This document shows positions 10,835-20,822 of a stretch of 64,000 nucleotides of DNA, piece after piece. The position numbers and the translations under genes are program-made. The DNA comes from Isochrysis galbana (Eukaryota; Haptophyta; Isochrysidales; Isochrysidaceae). The stretch lies in NCBI GenBank assembly GCA_018136815.1, contig CM030943.1, forward strand, positions 549,975 to 613,974, given 5' to 3'. The notes under the pieces were generated by a model. It searched no databases, was not told where the DNA came from, and saw only the letters and a list, made by a program, of their open reading frames with translations. Numbering within the stretch: position 1 is the first letter of the stretch; every line of letters starts with the position of its first letter.

Positions 10835-11408
10835 TAGGCCCAGGCACAATTATCTAGATAAGCTTTTGGATATTTGGGTGCACTTTTAGCCCATTTGGAT
10901 ATCTCCGGATATTTGGGCCGGTCATAGGCCCCGGCGACCAATACCGGGGGGGGGCAATACCAAGCAAGGGGGCCAATACCAAGGGGGGCCGGGAGTGAGG
11001 GATCGTGGAGCGGGGCGGGAGTCGCAGCACTGCGGATGGGATCACCGCATGACTCTTGGCTGTTGGTTACTTAGTAAATGGCCCTGTTTACGTGAATAGT
11101 GAGTACGTCTATGCACGCCACAGTGAACCAGAACGACCCGACATCGACGATGGACGATGGAAGCGGGTGAGGCCTGAGCGAGCCCGCTCTCCGCTGCCCT
11201 GCCTGTTGTGCCTGCCCGCGGCGGCGGCCGCGCGCGATGGCGCGACTCACAGACACCCTGACACCCTATGTCGATATGTCGATGCAGGTCCCAGCGCACG
11301 AACCCGCGCAGCCAGGGCAGTCGCCGAAGATGCGAACGAGAACATCGAGCTGGAGCGCGCACCCGAGATAAATGGGCGAGAAAAACGGGATAATTGTGCC
11401 TGGGCATA
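10835..11408. mobile_element. 574-bp MITE inserted in LINE ORF1
   Basis: The terminal inverted repeat is TAKGCCCAGGCACAATTATC at both ends (K marks the single mismatch). The element is flanked by an exact 8-bp duplication CGCACGAT at 10827-10834 and 11409-11416. Removing the element and one duplication restores the ORF1 reading seen in the other LINE copy (DDAHD then QFKAAYGDK). No transposase is encoded. The 8-bp duplication and short TIR fit a non-autonomous hAT-type element, but the TIR differs from the hAT at 31437. Confidence 0.9.
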
Positions 11409-11553
11409 CGCACGATCAATTCAAGGCCGCATATGGAGACAAACTTCAAGCTTCAAGCTACTCTATCGGGTGCCCCGCATGAATTCGCGGTCACCTACGT
11501 ACGGGGCGCTAGCCGATTCAGCCCCCCGCAAGTCTAGCGCGATCCGGTCCTCT

Positions 11554-12961
11554 CTAAAGGAGGTAGCCACGTACATAGTCTTCCGCATCTTCGACCCGGT
11601 CAAGGCATACAAGACTAAGACCCGCCATCTGGCCAGCGCGCTGGAGCGTGAAGGCTTCCATGTACTCAGGGGAAATCAGCAACGCCCCGTGAATGGAGAG
11701 ACTCTTCAGACCCCTCCAGGTTGCGACCTTTTTCTTAAGCTTCGCGTAGAGCTTTTCCCAGAAGGAGTCGTTTTCTAGCCCTTCCCAGAAAGGGACTCCT
11801 AGAATGGTCGCATACTCGCCTTCGCCGAGTGTTTTAAGATAAGCTAGCGTCTCGGGGACCTGCGCCCCTGTAAGCGATCCCATTCTTATTAGTATACTCT
11901 TGTTTTTGTTCACCCTAGCCCCGGTGGCGGTTCCATAGCTCTCTAAGATGTGCATCGCCCTCTCAAGTGACTCGAAAGAGTTCGCTAAAATTTGCGTGTC
12001 GTCGGCAAACTGCGAAAGCCTTAACTCTCTAGGTCCTATTGTGATTCCCTTCATCTCAGGGTCGGCGTTGACTAGTCGTGTTAGGCCTTCGGCCACTAAG
12101 AGAAAAGCTAGGGGCGATAGCGGGCACCCTTGGGGCATGCCGCAATGTATCGTGAAGGGATTGCTGCGTCTACCATTGGCCTTGATCCATCTGATCGGAA
12201 GGGAATCCGCGTTAGTTAATAGTGTTAGCCATCTAGAGTAACCGGGGCCGAAGCCCAATGCCTGTATCGCTTTATGATAATAATCCCAACTGACTCTATC
12301 GAAAGCTTTCTCCCAGTCTATCGCCAGGGCTAATCCCTCTTCGTCTGCGTCATCCAGGTACGCTTGCCACTAGCTTTAGCAGATGGGTGGCTTCGCCTAT
12401 CATCCTCCTAGGCACAAAGCCCACTTGCTCCTTGGAGATGATCGTATGTATCGTCTTTTTGAGTCTGTTAGCTAGGATCCTGGCGAGGATTTTGTAGTCC
12501 GTTTGGAGCAACGTTATTGGTCTATAATTCCTCGGGTCCCTGGCGTCCCCTTTTTTATAGAGCAGGGCTATATCACCCGAGCATGTGTCCTCCGGTAATG
12601 CCCCCGACCGGTAGGCTTCGTGAAACATGTCCATCAGGCGCGGGGCCACTAGCTTTTCAAAGCTCTGGTAGAACTCCATTGGTATGCCATCTGGTCCCGT
12701 GGATTTGCCTTTCGCCATTTGTCGTATAGCCCTAATGATCTCCGAGTATCCGATGGGCTTGTCCAAGAAGGACCTATGACTCGTCGGTATCTGACGTTGC
12801 CTTAGCGCGTGAAGGAGGGGTTCCGCGCCTTGAGAGATCTTTTCGCTGAAAAGCCATACATAGTAGCCCCGTAACGAGGCCAGAATCGCGGTGTCGTCGG
12901 TTGCTACGTTGTCTTCATCTAGGGCCGGTTGCGGGTCTTCCCATCTCACTCCAGCGTACAT
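11554..12961 (-). pseudogene. LINE reverse transcriptase, frameshifted
   Basis: First frame (12961-12350) holds the finger motifs GKSTGPDGIPMEFYQSF, NYRPITLLQTDYKILARI and QVGFVPRRM. A one-base shift near 12350-12360 moves to the frame containing palm motif A (AIDWEKAFDRVSWDYY). The next parts are GMPQGCPLSPLAFLL and the catalytic FADDTQIL. The thumb follows, and the frame stops at 11554. All core RT motifs are recognisable, but the frameshift and 3' truncation make this copy inactive. The family resembles plant/algal L1-like RTs; a clade assignment would need a tree. Confidence 0.9.
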
Positions 12962-13110
12962 CGCCGGGATGTCGCCGCTAGCGTGTCTAGGCGTGAATCT
13001 CTTGAAAAATTGCTTTGTAACAAGCTCTTCCGCCCTTATGATTTTCTCCGCTAATGACGGGGCGGGTGAGAAGGTACGTCTTTTGTCGACTACTTTGCGG
13101 TTTAGTTCCG

Positions 13111-14004
13111 CTATGATGTCCGACCTGGTCGTCCCGGGGGTCGTAACGCGCCATAGGTGATTCCAAATTCATGCGGGACTCCCGAGAGTGCTGTGTTAAC
13201 TTTGTCTCCGTATGCGGCCTTGAATTGATCGTGTGCGTCTTCATCGACGTAGAAGATCCAAGGGCCTTTGCGGCCTTTGTCCATGCCATCTGGAGTTGCG
13301 TCTAGGCCTTCCAGCCTAGAGAGGAGGAATTTCATGAAGGTGGCGACATCCTCGCTCTTGATGTCCTTTTTGTCATCAGCTAGCTGAGCTAGCTGGATGA
13401 AAAAAGGCGTGTCCTCGGGCTCCTCTTCCTCATCAGGTGGAGGAGAAGCAAAAGGGGTGGTGTTGTGGAGAGTCGGCTTTGGATCCGATTGAGGATCCGC
13501 CCGCTTGCGCGATGGCTGCTGTGGTTGTTGGACTTGTGGCTGCTGGGCTTGCTGGGCTGGATCCTTCCCTTTGTGTCCATGCGCAGCTTGCGCGTATGTC
13601 CTGGTTGCTTGAGTTGGTTGTTGGTTTGAGGGCGCAAAGGCCCCCAAAATGGATTGTTGTGTTAAGTGCCCGCCCCCGAGGGGTGCACTGATGGTAGGAG
13701 TGGCCGCCATGGGGGTGGCAGCAGAGCTGCCAGCTCCCATGGGGAGTCCTTGAGTTGGTGGAGGAGCGGAGGGGTTGGGTGGCAGGGCATTGCCCTGGGT
13801 CTGGTTGTCACCAGGGAACAGGACTCTGCCTGTTCCCTGGTTCTGTGGCAGCTTGGGAGGCGAGGGTGGTGCCGTCATGTCGACGTCGTTGTCAGGCGGC
13901 GCGGCGGCCTGTGGGCGCTTGGGCTCCGGCGGTTTGGGGCGGCCCCGTTGGGGCGTCGTGACGGCGGGGGGCTGGGAGGTGGGAGCGGTCGGCGCGCGCT
14001 CCAT
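13111..14004 (-). CDS. LINE ORF1-like protein (minus copy)
   Basis: About 297 residues from an ATG at 14004, starting with the same MERAPTAPTSQPPAV as the plus copy. It is rich in Pro, Gln and Ala. A more ordered C-terminal part (TPFFIQLAQLADDKKDIKSE, then GPWIFYVDEDAHDQFKAAYG) is conserved between both copies and is presumably the nucleic-acid binding or chaperone part. The end (GRPGRTS) is probably the deletion junction into the RT region rather than the native C-terminus. Confidence 0.7.
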   Translation of the reverse strand: MERAPTAPTSQPPAVTTPQRGRPKPPEPKRPQAAAPPDNDVDMTAPPSPPKLPQNQGTGRVLFPGDNQTQGNALPPNPSAPPPTQGLPMGAGSSAATPMAATPTISAPLGGGHLTQQSILGAFAPSNQQPTQATRTYAQAAHGHKGKDPAQQAQQPQVQQPQQPSRKRADPQSDPKPTLHNTTPFASPPPDEEEEPEDTPFFIQLAQLADDKKDIKSEDVATFMKFLLSRLEGLDATPDGMDKGRKGPWIFYVDEDAHDQFKAAYGDKVNTALSGVPHEFGITYGALRPPGRPGRTS

Positions 14005-14028
14005 CGCTAAAACTATAACAATAGTTTT

Positions 14029-15156
14029 ATCGATTTGGCATTTCTATGTCTACACGGACACGTCCGCCCTAGGGCATCGCTTCCCTCGAGGGCGTGTCAA
14101 CGTGAACCCATACGCCCTGGTTGCGTTAGTTTTCGGAGTTTTCTTGTTGGTACGTGAGTGAGTGATGTGGGGTGGTGTCTTGTGGCCCGTCGTCGCGATG
14201 TAGCGCGCCCTTTCCCCCGCTCTCTCAAGACTTCTCTTCACTCATGCCCTAGCCCCGCTGAGACTTGCCCGTCTTCACCTGCGTCGGCGAGCGGCATCGG
14301 CCAGCGGCTCAGTGCAGGTGCGCATGCCTTCCCAGTTGGAAATTTTTTTTTAGGGGAGGTTGGAAAGCCATGGCGTATCCTTTGCGCGGGAGGGGAAGAA
14401 AGCGGAGGGAAGGGAGACCCAATGAAGGCAAGCCGCCTGGGCTAGCGGCCATGTTCCATGTTGCGTGGGCAGGTGAATGTCGCATCCGCGATCGACTTCT
14501 GTCTGACCTTGCGTCTTCGTGCTCAATCGATCTTGTTTGCCGCGGAGTTTTACTGGTAACTTGTCGAACTCGTCACTCGTAACTCGCCCCTCGCTCCTTG
14601 CCGTCGCGCCCCTTTGTGGCCTGTCTCGCTCCTGTTTCGCTCCTTCGCACCTTGGGCCTTGCTCTGCCTTTGGTCCCTCCTTGCTGTCGTTCCCCCGCGC
14701 TCGCTCTCGCCCTCTTCGTAGGTGTTCGTCGCTGCGGACTTTTCCCCCGCCGCGCGAAGCCTACCCTCTCGCCCCTTTCGGTTTACGCACATAGATTCCC
14801 TCCTTACTTTCTACTTACTCGTTCGCGGTAACCGCCGTTCGCCGTCGGCTCTTCCGTCGCATCGTCGCTCTCTTGTCGGCTTTCTCTTCCTTGTTTCCTT
14901 CCTCTGTGTCTTCCCCGCCCAAGTGGTGAAAGATACGTTAGTGTGGAGGAATGTTGGGTGAAAGTCGAGTGTGCGTGTCTCGGATTGTTGTCGGACTAGT
15001 CGGATTGGTACCCTGTCGGCCCCTGTCGCCCTCGTCCCTCGCCCCAGTCGCTCCTCGCTCCCTCGTTCTCGCTCTCGCTCTCGCTCCGCCGTAACAAGCA
15101 ATCTTACAACACCAACCCAATCCACTCTACTCACCCACTCACACTCGCTATCTGCC
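14029..15156. other. Gene-free pyrimidine-rich region
   Basis: Rich in C/T with CGCTC runs; no conserved reading frame. It could be decayed leader sequence of an LTR element feeding the ORF at 15157, but no LTR pair was found. Confidence 0.3.
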
Positions 15157-15660
15157 ATGTCCGTCCCGTCCTCGCGCTCGCCCTCGCCACTGCCCGCCAT
15201 CCATCTTCCAGCCATGGGAGATGATCAGCCCGTCCAACCCGCCAATGCCCAAAAGGCCGTGCCTTCCGCCGCCTACCTTCCGTCCCACTCGGTTCCTTCT
15301 GTCCCATCCGTAACCTCCAGTCCGTCAGTGAAGCAGAAAAACGGCCGAGTGCGGTGGCACGAAATACCGCCGAGACAGCCGACCGGTGTCCCAGGACCAT
15401 TATTTAGTCCGAACACCAACGACAAGGGGGGGCTGACCACCGCCATAGCCGTGTTCTCGCGGGATGGAGCGCGGCGACGGTACGTCGGCATGTCAGATGT
15501 CAGGCGGGTCGGTCGGTCACCATCGCTCTGCTTCGGATTCGGATTCGCGCGGGGAGAGAGAGAGACGAGAGGAAGTCATCCCCCGGTAACCGGTAAAGAA
15601 ACTTGGGCCTCCCGATCAACCAGCGTTTTTTTTCCAACCCAGTCTCCCCCACCTCTATAA
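15157..15660 (+). CDS. Uncharacterised Ser/Pro-rich ORF, possibly a gag start
   Basis: 167 codons from an ATG at 15157 (MSVPSSRSPSPLPAI). Composition is Ser/Pro-rich with no recognised domain. The layout (long pyrimidine-rich leader then Ser/Pro-rich N-terminus) resembles the leader and gag start of the LTR elements at 24474 and 58123, but there is no sequence match I can see. It may not be a gene. Confidence 0.2.
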   Translation: MSVPSSRSPSPLPAIHLPAMGDDQPVQPANAQKAVPSAAYLPSHSVPSVPSVTSSPSVKQKNGRVRWHEIPPRQPTGVPGPLFSPNTNDKGGLTTAIAVFSRDGARRRYVGMSDVRRVGRSPSLCFGFGFARGERETRGSHPPVTGKETWASRSTSVFFPTQSPPPL

Positions 15661-16333
15661 CCCTAAGGCCGCAGCCTCTAACTATAATATGCTAATGATG
15701 CATGCGCCACATCGCTGGCTCTGCTAAAGCTTGAACGCGCGCTGTGGCCTTTAAAACCATCTAGAAGGCTCCTATTGGCTCTTGTCCTTACGAGGTGCTG
15801 TAGAGGCGGATGGCGGGAAATATTAAGATGCTCGCTCGCAACACGAAAGGCGCACCAGTCACGGGCGGCCTGCGTACGTCGCACAAAGCATCTCAGAACC
15901 CGCACTGGCAAGCAGCCGCAAACAGCAGCAGCAATGTCGTGCAAGAGTGAAAAACAGTCGTGGTCAACCTCCTCTGGGAGGCCTCCTCGCTCCCCCGGTC
16001 CAGCTGCTAGCTGGAGTCCCAACTGTCCGTCAATTGCGAGACCATTTAGCCTGTCAAGTACGTCTTGACCAACTCCGTTCACCCAGAAGCACCGGCCCCC
16101 CACAAAGGCGACCCACCATTCGCTGCAGCACATTGTAGCCAGCCGATGGGAAACCATCTTACTAGTCTCGCGCCGCAGGGTGATCTGATCTTCTGAGGAG
16201 GGTGCCCGGTGGTAGCATGATTGCCAGCAGCAGTCGACAGCGGCAAACATGAGCGCCAAGGTTGGCCTGTGAGCACTAGGATGGCTTCTTAGCCTGACCC
16301 TGCGCCGTGGCTTCTTCATCTGGTAGAGGACAC
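15661..16333. other. Downstream region of eIF1A
   Basis: Open minus-strand frames here start inside or after the eIF1A stop codon and have no recognisable domain. I treat this as 3' UTR and intergenic sequence. Confidence 0.5.
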
Positions 16334-17760
16334 TCATATGGTATCGGCAATGTTGCCGCCGCGATCATCCCGCTCATCCGCATCCTCGGCTTCGAGATCG
16401 AAGTCAAAGTTGTCGTCGCCAAACTCCTCGCCGTCCATGTTGTCGACGGCATTGATCTAATGTGCAGGATGCATGACAAGCGGTGAATGAGTGCGCACGC
16501 GTCGATAGGGGCTCTGTCCATGGGCTGTGGAGGGTGACCCCGAGGTTTGCATAACTGCGGTGCCCGTTCGCATCGTGCAGGTGAGCGATGCACCGAGGCC
16601 CGGCTTGCAGCGACCACCCACAACCTTGTGCAAAACACTTTTGCAGAATGAGTAGCCGTCACATTAGCGCAACTAGATGCCTGGCTCAAGCGCCGAAGGC
16701 TCAACACATTACCCACACGCCACACCTGTACGGAGTCGGGCAACTCGCCGAAGGTCTTGAGAGATCGCGCCTCGTCGCCATCGTACTTGAGGATGATATC
16801 CGCCTTTTGGTCCTGGAACTCACGTAAGCCAAGCAAGATGATGTCACCTATCAGTCCACAGAAATCGAAGAGCCGTGAGCACCACACAACCTCGCGGCAA
16901 TCACGCAATGAGTCCTTAGTTCAAGGTTTAGGCGCAACGGAGCAGTACGGAGATCGCTGCCCTCCGGCGCTCGCGTCGACGCAGGCTGCAACCAGCACGT
17001 GCCCACAAAGATCAGTGCGTCTTCATGGCTCCCGTGCTCACCTACACCGATCCATACTCTTTTTCGCAGCTTGCCTCGGATGTGACACAGCCGATTCACG
17101 CCGTCGAAGCAGAACGCCTCCAGTCTTCCATTGCCGAGCATTCGCGTCACTTGCGCGTATTCTGTATTGAAGGCCCGAGCGACAAATGTGGCGTGAGCAG
17201 GCGGGCGAGAGTCCACAAGGGGAAGAGCAAGGTGTGGTGCATCCTGTTGTGCTCGTCTCCCACTGTGTCCAGGCCCACGAGGCCAAGAGTGAAGGAATTC
17301 TAGCCCCATCCGCTGCGCAGAGCGGATTGGACGCCCAGCGCCCGTCTTGCAGGTAGAGTACTCAGAGTGCTCCCGAGTGTTGGCGAGGGCATCATGGCCC
17401 TCCTCGCTCGAGGTAAGTGTGTGGGTCAGGGGCAAGGGGAGGTAGGGGAGAAAGGGGGGGGTGTGGGAGGGAGGGGCAGAGAGGGGAGGTGGAGGAGAGA
17501 TGCCTCCCGACTGGTGGCGGGTCGGGCGCGCCTTGGCCATCCTCCTTGAAGGTGAGCTCTCGCTTGGAGTCTCCATCGGCCTTGCCACGCCTCCGATTCT
17601 TGCCTCCCTTGCCTGCGGCCCCACGGAGGTTTGGGGGGGGGGAGGGGGGAGGGGGGGGATGAGCACGAGCGTGGGGGAGAGAAGGGGAAAGGGGAAGAAG
17701 GGGGGGGCAGGGGGCGGACGGGGGCCGCGTGTCGGGCGGCGCACCCTTGTTCTTCACCAT
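16334..17760 (-). CDS. EIF1A: Translation initiation factor eIF1A, five exons
   Basis: Exons on the minus strand: 17760-17745, 17612-17532, 17161-17042, 16847-16726 and 16456-16334. All phases agree and give a 153-residue protein (family about 145). It begins [17 protein letters not shown], the basic eIF1A tail, followed by [16 protein letters not shown] and the OB-fold ([49 protein letters not shown]). Next come [19 protein letters not shown] and an acidic C-terminal tail rich in Asp/Glu. eIF1A binds the 40S A site and acts with eIF1 in scanning and start-codon choice. Intron 2 needs a GC donor (17531-17530, GCGCGC) paired with TACAG; the other donors are GTGCGC, GTGAGC and GTGTGG. The gene is divergent from the CYB5D1 gene across a microsatellite-rich spacer. 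Confidence 0.95.
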
Positions 17761-17929
17761 GAGCCTCTTCCTCCCCTCCCTTCTGTCCCTCTTCTCTCTC
17801 TCCCTCGCGGAGCCTCGCGTCCACTGGCGGAGGGCCCACGCGCGCGCTGAGGGACGCCACTCGGGTTTCTCCTGTGATCTTAGTACTTCTTCCCTTTAAC
17901 CCCGGCTGATCCGCTCTGCGGGACCGCTC

Positions 17930-17932
17930 TCA

Positions 17933-17964
<32 letters not shown>

Positions 17965-18045
17965 CCTTCCTCCCTCTCTTTCCTTCTCTCTCTCTCTCTC
18001 TCTCCTCCTCTCTCGCGCTCTCTCAGTCACTCTCTCGCTCCCTCT
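17930..18045. repeat. (CT)n microsatellite upstream of eIF1A
   Basis: CT-rich on the plus strand, thus GA-rich on the eIF1A coding strand, about 170 bases upstream of its ATG. Confidence 0.9.
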
Positions 18046-18199
18046 CTCCTCCCCCCCCCCCTTTATCTCCGTATTCCTCACCCATATTCCATCTTTCCTT
18101 CCAATTCTTATAGTAGGGCTTGCTGGTCGCGCCCACACGCGGGGGGGAGAGCGCCCACCTCCACGAACAACAACCCTCCCTCTCATCGCTGCGGGTACA

Positions 18200-18386
18200 G
18201 TTGAAAGGAGAGAGATAGAGAGAAGAGAGAGGAGAGAGAGAGGAGAGAGAGGAGAGAGAGGAGAGAGAGGAGAGAGAGGAGAGAGAGAGGAGAGAGAGAA
18301 AAGAGAGGGAAGAGAGAGGGAAGAGAGAGAGAGAGAGAGGGAGGGAGGGAGGGAGGGAGGGAGGGAGAGAGAGAGGGAGAGGGGGG

Positions 18387-18484
<98 letters not shown>

Positions 18485-18497
18485 AGGGAGGGAGGGA

Positions 18498-18537
<40 letters not shown>

Positions 18538-18540
18538 GGC
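18200..18540. repeat. Compound (GA)n / (GGGA)n microsatellite
   Basis: Purine-only for more than 300 bases: GGAGAGAGA units, then a pure GA block at about 18390-18477, then GGGA and GA blocks. It lies in the divergent promoter between eIF1A and the CYB5D1 gene, purine strand on the CYB5D1 coding strand. Confidence 0.95.
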
Positions 18541-18615
18541 CAGGCAGGCAGAAGGGGTTGGGGGGACAGTGGAGAGGGGGGAGTGGCTGCGTGGAGGGGG
18601 CGCGCGGGGGGGCGC

Positions 18616-18684
18616 GGGGGGGGGGGGGGGGGGGGGGGGGCGCTCCTCGCGGGAAGCCCCGCCTCCCCCCCCCCCCCCCCCCCC
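18616..18684. repeat. Poly-G / poly-C hairpin in the CYB5D1 upstream region
   Basis: A run of 25 G (18616-18640) is followed after 24 bases by 20 C (18665-18684) and then nine A. The two runs can pair into a very stable GC hairpin, or the G run can form a quadruplex. It lies about 280 bases upstream of the ATG at 18967. Confidence 0.85.
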
Positions 18685-18966
18685 AAAAAAAAAGGCTCCG
18701 ATTTGGCCGTGGAAGAAGACGCCCTCCTCACCCGTCCCCACCTTCCGGTATCAGCTCGCTCCACCCGCTCACTGTTTCTCTGCTCCTATCTCTCCCCCAT
18801 TTTTACTTCCTTCTCCCCCTTCCTCCCCCAAGCGGTATTGCTCGGTTACAGCCTGCAGTTGGTGAGAGGGAGCGCTGCGGCTCGCGCCGACGGTCCCCTG
18901 CTTCCTCTCCCTCCCGCCCTCTCCCTCTCTGTGCCCTCCACCCTCCAGCGTTCCCCTACCTCCGAG

Positions 18967-20132
18967 ATGGCTCTAAACGGCACGGCGCAGGAGGAGGCGA
19001 GCGCAACCGTGTTGCAGGCCAACTTCAAGGGCCACACCGCCCGCAAGGAGAAGGAGCAGAAGATCAGCTCAGTCACGGCGCTGCAGGCCGCCTACCGTGG
19101 GCATGATGCGCGCTCACAGGTCTCAGGAGGTGCTAGGAGGCAGCGGTATTACATGCCGGCGGAGGTCAGCAAGCATGACAAGGCGGAGGACTTATGGGTC
19201 TCTTGCTTCTCCTCGGTGAGTGCACCTCCGTCTCACGGCCGAGGCGACGCCCACCACCACTGTGCTTCGGCTGACCCCACCCCTCCTTCCCACCGGATCG
19301 GCGCAGGTGCTCGATCTGACGACACTCGTGCGTGCTCACCCAGGCGCGTTGGCGCAGCCGCTCATCGAAGCGGCGGGCACGGACATCTCGCATTGGTTCG
19401 ATCCGCGCACCAAGGATTTGCGAAAGCACATTGACCCGCAGACAAACAAAGAGGCGCCCTTTGTGCCGATGGGCCGATTCATCCACTGCCCTGATGGGGA
19501 CGGTTCGGTCGAAGCGTCGCCCGCCTTCAAAGTGCCGTGGTGGACAGACAAGAGCCTGGTCGTGGGCAAGCTCACACGGAAAACGCGCAAGATCAAGCTG
19601 CTCAATATGTTGACAAATCAGGAGACGGTGCTTGAGGTGTGCGCCGAGGAGACGATCAACGAGATCAGGTGAGCGCGGCCCGAGGCCCGAGGCCAAAGAC
19701 CTGCGGCGAAGCAGTAGCTATGGGCGCGGATTGCACCGTTGCTGTTCGCGCCGAGACGTGGCCTACTCACGACCGCACCCGAACGGCTGTACAGGGAGCG
19801 CTACTTGGAGCACAACGCGCACGCCGCCTCGTACGTGTGGAAGCGGCTTGACGCCAAGGTTCAAGCCTACGCACCCACGCCCTTGCGGTCAAGACATCTT
19901 GCAGTTCTGCAGCTGCCCGTCTTGTCTGAACATTGTGCGGCTTTGCAGTCATGGTGAACCACAATGTGTCTGCTCTGCTTCGCAGGCGAGCCATGTGCTA
20001 GACATGACCCAGACACTCGAGGCCAACGGTGTCCCTGATGAGGATGGTAAATTTGACGATCTCTCCATTCCTGATGATTACTACATGCCAACCCTTCAGC
20101 TGTACTTCTCTGATGATCTGACGGTTGCCTGA
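18967..20132 (+). CDS. CYB5D1: IQ-motif CYB5D1 (cytochrome b5 domain) ciliary protein, four exons
   Basis: Exons 18967-19215, 19307-19668, 19795-19858 and 19986-20132 join in phase to a 273-residue protein. Residues 13-53 hold two IQ-like motifs (VLQANFKGHTARKEK, ALQAAYRGHDARS), predicted to bind calmodulin or a light chain. The cytochrome b5-like domain follows: RYYMPAEVSKHDKAEDLWV, the heme-ligand region LVRAHPGA (His94) and DISHWFDPRTKDLRKHIDPQ (His112). The C-terminal half has the family signatures PWWTDK, VGKLTRKTRKIKLLNMLT, YLEHNAHAASYVWK, DMTQTLEANGV and LYFSDDL. CYB5D1 homologues in vertebrates and algae are ciliary and linked to motility, which implies a flagellated organism. IQ motifs fused in front are not standard in the animal protein. 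Donors are GTGAGT, GTGAGC and GTTCAA. Confidence 0.92.
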
Positions 20133-20822
20133 TTCCGCCGATTGCCACGCTTGGTGCATCGCCTACAGGCGTTTGCCAGAATGGTCTCCTTTGTCAAAGT
20201 GTGTTGATCATACTTGTCCGCTCGACACGGCATTGCAGCCCCACCAAGCTAGTGCTATCCGACCAGGTGGAACGCACGAATGCGACGGGTAGACAGAGCG
20301 TTGCACTTACAATGGATTCTTGCTGCGAATCCCTTTCGCATTACAATATTGTGTGCTGAGGTGCGTGTGCAGCACCTGGCATGTGGTCTCTGCTCCTCAT
20401 AGCTAGTGAAGTTTGACCAAGACGGAGTCGTATGTCTAGTGTCTAGTCTGAGCTCGAGCGTCGGGTTCGCAAAAGTAGGCGATTAAATGCTTGCACGAGT
20501 GGACGAGTGGGGGGATGGCGGGATATTTTTACTTTCTTAATATTTCACGCGTTTTGTAGCACCCAGTACGAGTACTCCTACTCACTCGACTTATTTCTGT
20601 ACATGTGGTGGGGTGCGGCAGCTCGCCAGCGGCTGCGCCCTCTTCCTCCCTCCCTCGCTCACTCCCTCTCCCCTCCCTCGCTCTCCCTCCCTCCCTCTCC
20701 CTTCCCCCTTCCGCCCCCCGGTTCTTTCTCCCTCTCTTGCTCGCTCGCTGTTCTGTCCTCTGTGTGCTGCGTGCGCCCAGCGTGCCCCCGCTGGGCGTCA
20801 CTCTGCCTACTGTCTCTCACGC
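20133..20822. other. Spacer between the CYB5D1 and proline-rich genes
   Basis: No gene seen. The last 180 bases (about 20640-20760) are a CCCTCC/CT-rich pyrimidine tract on the coding strand of the gene starting at 20823. Confidence 0.5.

Larger units (their letters stand above)
10063..11510 (+). mobile_element. Non-LTR retrotransposon fragment, plus copy
   Basis: Begins with AAAACTATTGTTATAG followed by an ORF1 start, identical in layout to the minus copy starting at 14028. It holds only ORF1, broken by a frameshift near 10440-10470 and by a 574-bp MITE at 10835-11408. Homology to the minus copy resumes at 11409 and fades near 11480-11510, where the inverted copy begins. Confidence 0.75.
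11510..14028 (-). mobile_element. Non-LTR (LINE) retrotransposon, minus copy, EN-deleted and 3'-truncated
   Basis: On the minus strand it runs from a 5' end near 14028 through ORF1 (14004-13111) and a frameshifted reverse transcriptase (about 12961-11554). The apurinic endonuclease expected between them is missing: ORF1 passes almost directly into the pre-RT region (KQFFKRFTPRHASGDIPAMY). The 3' end is cut soon after the RT thumb, where it meets the plus copy tail to tail. Confidence 0.8.

Noticed and set aside
15678-16337. 219-codon minus-strand frame next to eIF1A
   Set aside because: It starts at the eIF1A stop codon and has no domain; best explained as 3' UTR.
17896-18764. Long Ser/Leu/Pro frames on the minus strand
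   Set aside because: Microsatellite and poly-C translation in the eIF1A/CYB5D1 promoter region.
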